From the NCBI GenBank assembly GCA_022495995.1, contig JAFEMH010002503.1, forward strand, positions 1 through 64,000: a DNA stretch of 64,000 bases, given 5' to 3'. The first letter of the stretch is position 1; every line of letters starts with the position of its first letter. This DNA comes from Adenophora triphylla var. japonica (taxonomy: Eukaryota; Streptophyta; Magnoliopsida; Asterales; Campanulaceae). Shown here in pieces: positions 14,601-27,223 of the stretch. Under the pieces are notes generated by a model that searched no databases, was not told where the DNA came from, and was given only the letters and a program-made list of their open reading frames with translations. Position numbers and translations under genes: made by a program.

Positions 14601-17600
14601 AAAAATTTGACTCAAACGTAGGTCGTTTTCATGGTGAAAATCACTATTTACGAAATTTCTCGATTCCCCAAAGGGGGTAGTACACGCATTTTTGGGCTCC
14701 CGGGCACTCGTAGCCAAATACCCTCCTTTTTTCAACAAATCCAATAGAACATTTGAAAGGATCCGCCCAAAATTTTGGCTCAAACGGAGGTCGTTTTCAT
14801 GGTGAAAATGACCATTTACGAAATTTCCCGATTCCCCAATGGGGGTAGTACACGCATTTTTGGGCTCCCGGGCACTAGTAGCCAAATACCCTCCTTTTTT
14901 CAACCAATCCAATAGAACATTTGAAAGGATCCGTACACCAAAAATTTGGCTCAAACGGAGGTCATTTTCATGGTGAAAATCACCATTTACGAAATTTTTC
15001 GATTCCCCAAAGGGGGTAGCTCACGCATTTTTGGGCTCCCGGGAACTCGTAGCCAAATACCCTCCTTTTTTCTACCAATCCAATATAACGTTTGAAAGGA
15101 TTCGCCCACCAAAAATTTGGCTCAAACGGAGGTCGTTTTCATGATGAAAATCACCATTTACGAAATTTCCTGATACGCCAAAGGGGGTAGTACACGCATT
15201 TTGGGCTCCCGGGCACTAGTAGCTAAATACCCTCCTTTTTTTAACCAATCCAATAGAAAATTTGAAATTATCCTTCCACCAAAAATTTGGCTCAAACGGA
15301 GGTCATTTTCATGGTGAAAATCACCATTAACGAAATTTCCCGATTCCCCAAAGGTTGTAGCTCACGCATTTTTGGGCCCCCGGGCACTAGTAGCCAAATA
15401 CCCTACTTTTTTTAACCAATCCAATATAACATTTGAAAGGATCCGCTCACCAAAAATTTGTCTCAAACGGAGGTCGTTTTCGTGGTGAAAATCACCATTT
15501 ACGAAATTTCTCGATTCGCCAAAGGGGGTAGTACAAGCATTTTTATGCTCCCGGGCACTCGTAGCCAAATACTCTCCTTTTTTCAACCAATTCAATAGAA
15601 CATTTGAAAGGATCCGCCATCGAAAAATTTGGCTCAAACGGAGGTCGTTTTAATGGTGAAAATGACCATTTACGAAATTTCTCGATTCCCCAAAGGGGGT
15701 AGTACACGCATTTTTGGGCTCCAGGGCACTAGTAGCCAAATACCCTCCTTTTTTCAACCAATCCAATAAAACCTTTTAAAGGATCCGCCCACCAAAAATT
15801 AGGCACAAACGGAGGTCGTTTTCATGGTGAAAATCACCATTTTCAAAATTTCCCGATTCTCCAAAGGGGGTAGCACACGCGTTTTTGGGCTCCCGGGCAC
15901 TAGTAGCCAAATTTCCTCCTTTTTTCAACCAATCCAAAAGATCATTTGAAATAATCCGTCCACCAAAAATTTGGCTCAAACGGAGGTCGTTTTAATGGTG
16001 AAATGACCATTTTTGTGCTCTCGGGCACTAGTAGCCAAATACCATCCTTTTTTCATCCAATCCAATAGAGAATTTGAAAGGATAAGCCCACCAAAAATTT
16101 GGCTAAAACGGAGATCGTTTTCATGGTGAAAATCACCATTTACGAAATTTCTCGATTCCCCAAAGGGGGTAGCACACGCATTTTTGGGCTCCCGGGCACT
16201 AGTAGCCAAATACCCTCCTTTTTTTCAACCAATCCAATAGAACATTTGAAAGGATCCGTCCACCAAAAATTTGGCTCAAACGGAGGTCGTTTTCATGGTG
16301 AAAATCACCATTTACGAAATTTTCCGATTCCCCAAAGGGGGTTGCTCACGCATTTTTGTGCTCCTGGGCACTATTAGCCAAATACCCTTCTTTTTTCAAC
16401 TAATCCAATATAACATTTGAAAGGATCTGCCTACCAAAAATTTGGCTCAAACGGAGGTCATTTTTATGGTGAAAATGACCATTTACGAAATTTTCCGATT
16501 CCCGAAAAGGTGTAGTACACGCATTTTTGGACTCCCGGACACTAGTAGCCAAATACCCTCCTTTTTTCAACCAATCCAATATAACATTTGAAAGGATCCT
16601 CCCACCAAAAATTTGGCTCAAACGGAGGTCGTTTTCATGGTGAAAATCACCATTTACGAAATTTTCCTATTCCCCAAAGGGGCATGGTGAAAATCACCAT
16701 TTACGAAATTTTCCGATTCCCCAAAGGGGGGGGGGGGGTAGTACACGCATTTTTTGGCTCCCGGGCACTAGTAGCTAACTACCCTACTTTTTTCAACCAA
16801 TCCAATAGAACATTTGAAAGGATCCGCCCAACAAAAATTTATCTCAAACGGAGGTCGTTTTCATGGTGAAAATGACAATTTACAAAATTTCCCGATTCCC
16901 CAAAGGGGGGTAGAACACGCATTTTTGGGCTCCCGGGCACAAGTAGCCAAATACCCTCCTTTTTCAACCAATCCAATAAAACATTTGAAAGGGTCTGCCC
17001 ATCAAAAATTTGGCTCAAACGGAGGTCGTTTTCATGGTGAAAATCACTATTTTCGAAATTTCCTGATTCCACAATGGGGGTAGCACACGCATTTTTGGGC
17101 TCCCGGGCACTAGTTGCCAAATTCCCTCCTTTTTTCAACCAATTCAATAGAACATTAGAGATGATCCGCCCATCAAAAATTTGGCTCAAACGGAGGTCGT
17201 TTTCATGGTGAAATGACCTTTTTTGGCCTCTCGGGCACTAGTAGCCAAATACCATCATTTTTTCATCCAATCCAATAGAAAATTTGAAAGGATAAGCCCA
17301 CAAAAAATTTGACTCAAACGTAGGTCGTTTTCTTGGTAAAAATCACCATTTACGAAATTTCTCGATTCCCCAAAGGGGTAGTACACGCATTTTTGGGCTC
17401 CCGGGCACTCGTAGCCAAATACCCTCCTTTTTTCAACCAATCCAATATAACATTTGAAAGGATCCGCCCACCAAAAATTTGGCTCAAACGGAGGTCGTTT
17501 TCATGGTGAAAATCACCATTTACGAAATTTCCCGATTCCCCAAAGGGGGTAGTACACGCATTTTTGGGCTCCCGGGCACTAGTAGCTAAATACCCTCCTT

Positions 17601-18660
17601 TTTTTAACCAATCCAATAGAACATTTGAAATTATCCGTCCACCAAAAATTTGGCTCAAACGGAGGTCATTTTCATGATGAAAATCACCATTAACAAAATT
17701 TCCCGATTCCCCAAAGGGGGTAGCTCACGCATTTTTGGGCCCCCGGGCACTAGTAGCCAAATACTCTACTTTTTTTAACCAATCCAATATAACATTTGAA
17801 AGGATCCGCCCATTAAAAATTTGGCTCAAACGGAGGTCGGTTTCGTGGTGAAAATCACCATTTACGAAATTTCTCGATTCGCCAAAGGGGGTAGTACAAG
17901 CATTTTTATGCTCCCGGGCACTCGTAGCAAAATACCCTCCTTTTTTCAACCAATTCAATAGAACATTTGAAAAGATCCGCCCACGAAAAATTTGGCTCAA
18001 ACGGAGGTCGTTTTCATGGTGAAAATGACCATTTACAAAATTTCCCGATTTCCCAAAGGGGGTAGTACACGCATTTTTGGGCTCCAGGGTACTAGTAGCC
18101 AAATACCCTCCTTTTTTCAACCAATCCAATAAAACATTTTAAAGGATCTGCCCACCAAAAATTAGGCACAAACGGAGGTCTTTTTCATGGTGAAAATCAC
18201 CATTTTCAAAATTTCCCGATTCTCCAAAGGGGGTAGCACACGCGTTTTTGGTCTCCCGGGCACTAGTAACCAAATTTCCTCCTTTTTTCAACCAATCCAA
18301 TAGATCATTTGAAATAATCCGCCCACCAAAAATTTGGCTCAAACGGAGGTCGTTTTCATGGTGAAATGACCATTTTTGGGCTCTCGGGCACTAGTAGCCA
18401 AATACCATTCTTTTTTCATCCAATCCAATAGAGCATTTGAAAGGATAAGCCCACCAAAAATTTGGCTCAAACGGAGATCGTTTTCATGGGAAAAATCACC
18501 ATTTACGAAATTTTCCGATTCCCCAAAGGGGGTAGCACACGCATTTTTTGGCTCCCGGGCACTAGTAGCCAAATACCCTCCTTTTTTCAACCAATCCAAT
18601 AGAACATTTGAAAGGATCCGTCCATCAAAAATTTGGCTCAAACGGAGGTCGTTTTCATGG
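11655..18660 (+). repeat. Long-range satellite duplication, copy 2
   Basis: Partner of the block at 1130-8420, with the same succession of variant monomers and a few monomer gains and losses. Together they give the array a supra-repeat of about 10.2-10.7 kb over at least 7 kb. After about 18663 the order no longer matches. Confidence 0.75.
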
Positions 18661-19730
18661 TGAAAATCACCATTTACGAAATTTTCCGATTCCCCAAAGG
18701 GGGTTGCTCACGCATTTTTGGGCTCTTGGGCACTCTTAGCCAAATACCCTTCTTTTTTCAACTAATCCAATATAACATTTGAAAGGATCCGCCTACCTAA
18801 AATTTGGCTCAAACGGAGGTCGTTTTCATGGTGAAAATGACCATTTACGAAATTTTCCGATTCCCCAAAGGGGTGTAGTACACGCATTTTTGGGCTCCCG
18901 GGCACTAGTAGCCAAATACCCTCCTTTTTCAACCAATCCAATATAACATTTGAAAGGATCCGTCCACCAAAAATTTGGATCAAACGGAGGTCGTTTTCAT
19001 GGTGAAAATCACCATTTACGAAATTTCTCGATTCTCCAAAAGGGGTAGCTCACGCATTTTTGGGCTCCCGGACACTAGTAGCCAAATAATCTCCTTTTTT
19101 CAACCAATCCAATATAACATTTGAAAGGATCCACCCACCAAAAATTTGGCTCAAACGGAGGTCGTTTTCATGGTGAAAATCACCATTTACGAAATTTCCC
19201 GATTCCCCAAAGGGGGTAGCTCACGCATTTTTAGGCTCATAGACACTAGTAGCCAAATACCCTTCTTTTTTCAACCAATCTAATAAAAGGATCCGCCCAC
19301 CAAAAATTTGGCTCAAACGGAGGTCGTTTTCATGGTAAAAATCACCATTTACGAAATTTTCCGATTCCCCAAAGGGGGGGGGGGTAGTACACGCATTTTT
19401 TGGCTCCCGGGCACTAGTAGCTAAATAACCTCCTTTTTTCAAACAATCTAAAAGAACATTTGAAAGGATCCGTCCACCAAAAATTTGGCTCAAACGGAGG
19501 TCGTTTTCATGGTGAAAATGACCATTTTTGAAATTTCCCGATTCCCCAAAGGGGGTAGCTCATGCATTTTTGGGCTCCCGGGCACTCGTAGCCAAATACC
19601 CTCCTTTTTTCAACCAATCCAATACAACGTTTGAAAGGATCCGCCCACCAAAAATTAGGCTCAAACGAAGGTCGTTTTCATGGTGAAAATGACCATTTAC
19701 GAAATTTCCCGATTTCCGAAAGGGGGTAGG

Positions 19731-22700
19731 TCACGCATTTTTGGGCTCCCGGGCACTAGTAGCCAAATACCATATTTTTTTCAACCAATCCAATATTACA
19801 TTTGAAAGGATCCACCAACCAAAAATTTGGCTCAAACGGAGGTCGTTTTCATGGTGAAAATCACCATTTACGAAATTTCCCGATTCGCCAAAGGGGGTAG
19901 CACACACGTTTTTGGGCTGCCGGGCAATAGTATCCAAATTTCCTCCTTCTTTCAACCAATCCAACAGAATATTTGAAATGATCCGCCCACCAAAAATTTG
20001 GCTCAAACGGAGGTCATTTTCATGGTGAAATGACCTTTTTTGGGCTCTCGGACACTTGTAGCCAAATATCATTCTTTTTTCATCCAATCCAATAGAACAT
20101 TTGAAAGGATAAGCCCACCAAAAATTTGGCTCAAACGGAGGTCGTTTTCATGGTGAAAATCACCATTTACGAAATTTCTCGATTCCCCAAAGGGGTTAGC
20201 TCATGCATTTTTGGGCTCCCGAGCACTAGTAGCCAAAAACCCTCCTTTTTTCAACCAATCCAATATAACATTTGAAATGATCCACCTACCAAAAATTTGG
20301 TTCAAACGAAGGTCGTTTTCATGGTGAAAATCACCATTTTCGAAATTTTTCGATTCCCCAAAGGGGGTAGCACACGCATTTTTGGGCTCCCGGACACTAG
20401 TAGCCAAATTCCAGCCTTTTTCTACCAATCCAACAGAATATTTGAAATGATCCGCCCACCAAAAATTTGGCTCAAACGGAGGTCCTTTTCATGGTGAAAT
20501 GACCTTTTTTGGGCTCTCGGACACTTGTAGACAATTACCATTCTTTTTTCATCCAATCCAATAGAACATTTGAAAGGATAAGCCCTCCAAAAATTTTGCT
20601 CAAACGGAGGTCGTTTTCATGGTGAAAATCATCATTTACGAAATTTTCCGATTCCCCAAATGGGGTAGCTCACGCATTTTTGGGCTCCCGGGCACTAGTA
20701 GCCAAATACCCTCCTTTTTTCAACCAATCCAATATAACATTTGAAAGGATCCGCCCACCAAAAATTTGGCTCAAACGGAGGTCGTTTTCATGGTGAAAAT
20801 CACCATTTACGAAATTTTCCGATTCCCCAAAGGGGGTAGCTCACGCATTTTTAGGCTCACAGGCACTAGTAGCCAAATACCCTCCTTTTTTCAACCAATC
20901 TAATAAAAGGATCCGCCCACCAAAAATTTGGCTCAAACGGAGGTCGTTTTCATGGTAAAAATCACCATTTACGAAATTTTCCGATTCTCCAAAGGGTGTA
21001 GTACACGCATTTTTGGGCTCCCGAGCACTAGTAGCCAAATACCCTCCTTTTTTCAACAAATCCAATATAACATTTGAAAGGATCCGTCCACCAAAAATTT
21101 GGCTCAAACGGAGGTCGTTTTCATGGTGAAAATCACCATTTACGAAATTTCTCGATTCTCCAAAAGGGGTAGCTCACGCATTTTTGGGCTCCCGGACACT
21201 AGTAGCCAAATACCCTCCTTTTTTAAACCAATCCAATATAGCATTTGAAAGGATCCGCCCACCAAAAATTTGGCTCAAACGAAGGTCGTTTTCATGGTGA
21301 AAATCACCATTTACGAAATTTCCCGATTCCCCAAAGGGGGTAGCTCACGCATTTTTAGGCTCACAGGCACTAGTAGCCAAATACCCTCCTTTTTTCAACC
21401 AATCTAATAAAAGGATCCGCCCACCAAAAATTTGGCTCAAACGGAGGTCATTTTCATGGTAAAATTCACCTTTTACGAAATTTTTCGATTCCCCAAAGGG
21501 TGTAGTACACGCAATTTTGGGCTCCCGGGCACTAGTAGCCAAATACCCTCCTTTTTTCAACCAATCCAATATAACATTTGAAAGGATCCGTCCACCAAAA
21601 ATTTGGCTCAAACGGAGGTCGTTTTCATGGTGAAAATCACCATTTACGAAATTTCTTGATTCCCCAAAGGGGGTAGCTCACGCATTTTTGGGCTCCCAGG
21701 CACTAGTAGCCAAATACCCTCCTTTTTTCAAAGAATCCAATATAACATTTGAAATGATCCGTCCACCAAAAATTTGGCTCAAACGGAGGTCGTTTTCATG
21801 GTGAAAATCACCATTTACGAAATTTCCCGATTCCCAAAGGGGGTAGCTCACGCATTTTTGGGCTCCCGGGCACTCGTAGCCAAATACCCTCCTTTTTTCA
21901 ACCAATCCAATACAACGTTTGAAAGGATCCGCCCACCAAAAATTTGGCTCAAACGGAGGTCGTTTTCATGGTGAAAATGACCATTTACGAAATTTTCCGA
22001 TTCCCCAAAAGGGGTAGGTCACGCATTTTTGGGCTCCCGGGCTACCGTACACGCATTTTTAGGCTCCCGGGCACTAGTAGCCAAATATCCTCCTTTTTTC
22101 AACCAATCCAATAGAACATTTGAAAGGATCCGTCCACCGAAAATTTGGCTCAAACGGAGGTCGTTTTCATGGTGAAAATCACCATTTATGAAGTTTCCTG
22201 ATTCCCCAAAGGTGTTAGCTCACGCATTTTTGGGATCCCGGGAACTAGTAGCCAAAAACCCTCCTTTTTTCAACCAATCCAATATAACATATGAAATGAT
22301 CCGCCTACCAAAAATTTGGCTCAAACGGAGGTCGTTTTCATGGTGAAAATCACCATTTTTGAAATTTTCCGATTCCCCAAAGGGGGTAGCACACGCGTTT
22401 TTGGGCTCCCGGGCACTAGTATCCAAATTCCCTCCTTTTTTCAACCAATCCAACAGAATATTTGAAATGATCCGCCCACCAAAAATTTGGCTCAAACGGA
22501 GGTCATTTTCATGGTGAAATGACCTTTTTTGGGCTCTCGGACACTTGTAGCCAAATATCATTCTTTTTTCATCCAATCCAATAGAACATTTGAAAGGATA
22601 AGCCCACCAAAAATTTGGCTTAAACGGAGGTCGTTTTCATGGTGAAAATCACCATTTACGAAATTTCTTGATTCCCCAAAGGGGTTAGCTCACGCATTTT

Positions 22701-23136
22701 TGGGCTCCCGGGCACTAGTAGCCAAAAACCCTCCTTTTTTCAACCAATCCAATATAACATTCGAAATGATCCACCTACCAAAAATTTGGTTCAAACGGAG
22801 GTCGTTTTCATGGTGAAAATCACCATTTTCGAAATTTTTCGATTCCCCAAATGGGGTAGCACACGCATTTTTGGGCTCACGGGCATTAGTAGCCAAATTC
22901 CATCCTTTTTTCAACCAATCCAACAGAACATTTGAAAGGATAAGCCCACCAAAAATTTGACTCAAACGGAGGTCGTTTTCATGGGGAAAATCACCATTTA
23001 CGAAATTTTCCGATTTCCCAAAGGGGATAGCACACGCATTTTTTGGTTCCCGGGCACTATTAGCCAAATACCCTCCTTTTTTCAACCAATCCAATAGAAC
23101 ATTTGAAAGGATCCGTCCACCAAAAATTTGGCTCAA
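19731..23136 (+). repeat. Satellite sub-blocks repeated at 2489 bp and 504 bp
   Basis: Monomer order at 19731-20428 is repeated at 22220-22917 (offset 2489), including the marker unit with CTCTCGGACACTTGTAG near 20046 and 22535. Between them, 20841-21107 recurs at 21345-21611 (offset 504), a three-unit block recognised by its TTAGGCTCACAGGCAC variant. Confidence 0.6.
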
Positions 23137-24229
23137 ACGGAGGTCGTTTTCATGGTGAAAATCACCATTTACGAAATTTCCCGATTCCCCAAAGGGGGTA
23201 GGTAGTACATGAATTTTTGGGCTCCCAGGAACTAGTAGCCAAATACCCTCCTTTTTTCAACCAATACAATAGAACATTTGAAAGGATCCGCCCACCAAAA
23301 ATTTAGCTCAAACGGAGGTCATTTTCATGGTGAAAATCACCATTTACGAAATTTTCCGATTCCCCAAAGGGGGGGTAGTACACGCATTTTTTGGCTCCCG
23401 GGCACTAGTAGCTAACTACCCTCATTTTTTCAACCAATTCAATAGAACATTTGAAAGGATCCGTCCACCCAAAATTTGGCTCAAACGGAGTTAGTTTTCA
23501 TGGTGAAAATCATCATTTACGAAATTTCCCGATTCCCCAAAGGGGGTAGCTCACGCATTTTTGGGCTCCCAGGCACTAGTAGCCAAATACCCTCCTTTTT
23601 TCAACCAATCCAATTTAACATTTGGAAGGATCCGCCCACCAAAAATTTGGCTCAAACGGAAGTCGTTTTCATGGTGAAAATCACCATTTACGAAATTTCC
23701 CGATTCGCCAAAGGGGTAGTACACGCATTTTTAGGCTCCCGGGCACTAGTAGCGAAATACCCTCCTTTTTTCAACCAATCCAATATAACATTTGAAAGGA
23801 TCCGCCCACCAAAAATTTGGCTCAAACGTAGGTCGTTTTCATGGTGAAAATGACCATTTATGAAATTTCCCGATTCCCAAAAGGGGGTAGTACACGCATT
23901 TTTGGGCTCCCGGGCACTAGTTGCCAAATACCCTCCTTTTTTCAACCAATCCAATATAACATTTGAAAGGATCCGTCCACCAAAAATTTTGCTCAAACGG
24001 AGGTCGTTTTCATGGTGAAAATCACCATTTACGAAATTTTCCGATTCCCCAAAGATGGTAGCTGACACATTTTTGGGATCCCGGGCACTAGTAGCCAAAT
24101 ACCCTCCTTTTTTTAACCAATCCAATATAACATTTAAAAGGATCCGCCCTTAAAAATTTTGGCTCAAACGGAGGTCTTTTCAAGGTGAAAATGACCATTT
24201 ACGAAATTTCCAGATTCCCCAAAGGGGGG

Positions 24230-24800
24230 TAGGGTAGTACACGCATTTTTGGCCTCCCGGGCAAAAGTAATCAAATACCCTCCTTTTTCGACCAATCCAA
24301 TAAAACATTTGAAAAGATCTGCTCACCAAAAATTTTGCTCAAACGGAGGTCGTTTTCATGGTGAAAATCACTATTTTCGAAATTTCCTGATTCCCCAAAG
24401 GGGGTAGCACACGCATTTTTGGGCTGCCCGGCACTAGTAGCCAAATTCCCTCCTTTTTTGATCCAATTCAACTGAACATTTGAAAGGATAAGCCCACCAA
24501 AAATTTGGCTCAAACGGAGGTCGTTTTCATGGTGAAAATCACAATTTTCGAAATTTTCGATTCCCTAAAGGGGGTAGTACACGCATTTTTGGCCTCCCGG
24601 GCAAAAGTAATCAAATGCCCTCCTTTTTCGACCAATCCAATAAAACATTTGAAAAGATCTGCTCACCAAAAATTTTGCTCAAACGGAGGTCGTTTTCATG
24701 GTGAAAATCACTATTTTCGAAATTTCCTGATTCCCCAAAGGGGGTAGCACACGCATTTTTTGGGCTGCCCGGCACTAGTAGCCAAATTCCCTCCTTTTTT
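24230..24800 (+). repeat. 340-bp (two-monomer) tandem duplication in the satellite
   Basis: The unusual stretch GGCCTCCCGGGCAAAAGTAA occurs at about 24251 and 24591, 340 bp apart, followed by the same CCTCCTTTTTCGACC and GGGCTGCCCGGCAC variants. The second copy ends abruptly inside TTTTTTGATCCAA and is joined to an AGGGGGTAGCACACG segment, a non-register junction near 24806. Confidence 0.7.
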
Positions 24801-27223
24801 GATCCAAAGGGGGTAGCACACGCATTTTTGGGCTCCCGGGCACTCGTAGCCAAATACCTTCCTTTTTCAACCAATCCAATATAACGTTTGAAAGGATCCG
24901 ACCACCAAAAATTTGGCTCAAACGGAGGTGGTTTTCATGGTGAAAATCACCATTTACGAAATTTCCTGATTCGCCAAAGGGGGGGTTGTACGCGCATTTT
25001 TGGGCTCCCGGGCACTAGTAGCTAAATACCCTCCTTTTTTTAACCAATCCAATAGAACATTTGAAATGATACGTCCACCAAAAATTTGGCTCAAATGGAG
25101 GTCATTTTCATGGTGTAAATCACCATTTACGAAATTTTCCGATTCCCCAAAGGGTGTAGCTCACGCATTTTTGGGCCCCAGGGCACTAGTAGCTAAATAC
25201 CCTACTTTTTTTAACCAATCTAATATAACTTTTGAAAGGATCCGCCCACCAAAAATTTGGCTCAAACGAAGGTCGTTTTCTTGGTGAAAATCACCATTTA
25301 CGAAATTTCTCGATTCGCCAAAGGGGATAGTACACGCATTTTTATGCTCCCGGGCACTCGTAGTCAAATACCCTCCTTTTTTCAACCAATTCAATAGAAC
25401 ATTTGAAAGGATCCGCCCACGAAAAATTTGGCTCAAACGGAGGTCGTTTTCATGGTGAAAATTACCATAGCACACGCATTTTTGGGCTCCCGGGCACTAG
25501 TAGCCAAATTCCCTCATTTTTTCAACCAATTCAAAATAACATTTGAAATAATCCGCCCACCAAAAATTTGGCTCAAACGGAGGTCGTTTTCATGGTAAAA
25601 ATGACCATTTACAAAATTTCCCGATTCCCCAAAGGGGTAGGTAGTACACGCATTTTTGGGTTCCCGCGCACAAGTAGCCAAATACCCTCCTTTTTTCAAC
25701 CAATCCAATAAAACATTTGATAGGATCCTCCCATCAAAAATTTGGCTCAAACGGAGGTCGTTTTCATGGTTAAAATCACCATTTTCGAAATTTCCCGATT
25801 CCCCAAAGGGGGTAGCACACGCATTTTTGGGCTTCCGGACACTAGTAGCCAAATTCCCTCCTTTTTTCAACCAATCCAAAAGAACAATTGAAATAATCCG
25901 CCCACCAAAAATTTGGCTCAAACGGAGGTCGTTTTCATGGTGAAATGACCATTTTTGGGCTCTCGGGCACTAGTAGCCAAATACCATCCTTTTTTCATCC
26001 AATCCAATAGAACATTTGAAAGGATAAGCCCACCAAAAATTTGGCTCAAACGGAGGTCGTTTTCATGGGGAAAATCACCATTTACGAAATTTCCCGATTC
26101 CCCAAAGGGGGTAGCACACGCATTTTTTGGCTCCCGGGCACTAGTAGTCAAATACCCTTCTTTTTTCAACCAATCCAATAGAACATTTGAAAGGATCCGT
26201 CCACCAAAAATTTGGCTCAAACGGAGGTCGTTTTCATGGTGAAAATCACCATTTACGAAATTTTTCGATTCCCCAAAGGGGGTAGCTCACGCATTTTTGG
26301 GTTATCGGGCACTATTAGCCAAATACCCTCCTTTTTTCAACTAATCCAATATAAAATTTGAAAGGATCCGCCCACAAAAAATTTGGCTCAAACGGAGGTC
26401 GTTTTCATGGTGAAAATGACCATTTACGAAATTTCCTGATTCCCCAAAGGGTGTAGTACACGCATTTTTGGGCTCCCGGGCACTAGTAGCCAAATATCCC
26501 CCTTTTTTCAACCAATCCAATATAACATTTGAAAGGATCCGTCCACCAAAAATTTGGCTCAAACAGAGGTCGTTTTCGTGGTGAAAATCACCATTTACGA
26601 AATTTCTCGATTCCCCAAACCCCTCCGGCATTTTTGGGCTCCCGGGCACTAGTAGCCAAATACCCTCATTTTTTCAACCAATCCAATATAACATTTGAAA
26701 GGATCCTCCCACCAAAAATTTGGCTCAAACGGAGATCGTTTTCATGGTGAAAATCACCATTTACGAAATTTTTCGATTCCCCAAAGGGGGTAGCTCACGC
26801 ATTTTTGGGCTCCCGGACACTAGTAGCCAAATACCCTCCTTTTTTCAACCAATCCAATATAACATTTGAAAGGATCCTCCCACCAAAAATTTGGCTCAAA
26901 CAGAGGTCGTTTTCTTGGTGAAAATCACCATTTACGAAATTTCCCGATTCCCCAGAGGGGGTAGCTCACGCATTTTTAGGATCCCGGGCACTAGAAGCCA
27001 AATACCCTCCTTTTTTCAACCAATCTAATAAAAGGATCCGCCCACCAATAATTTGGCTCAAGCGGAGTTCGTTTTCATGGTGAAAATCACTATTTACGAA
27101 ATTTTTAATTCCCCAAAGGGGGGGTGCACACGCATTTTTTGGCTCCCGGGCACTAGTAGCTAAATACCCTCCTTTTTTCAACCAATCTTATAGAACATTT
27201 GAAAGGATCCGCCCACCAAAAAT

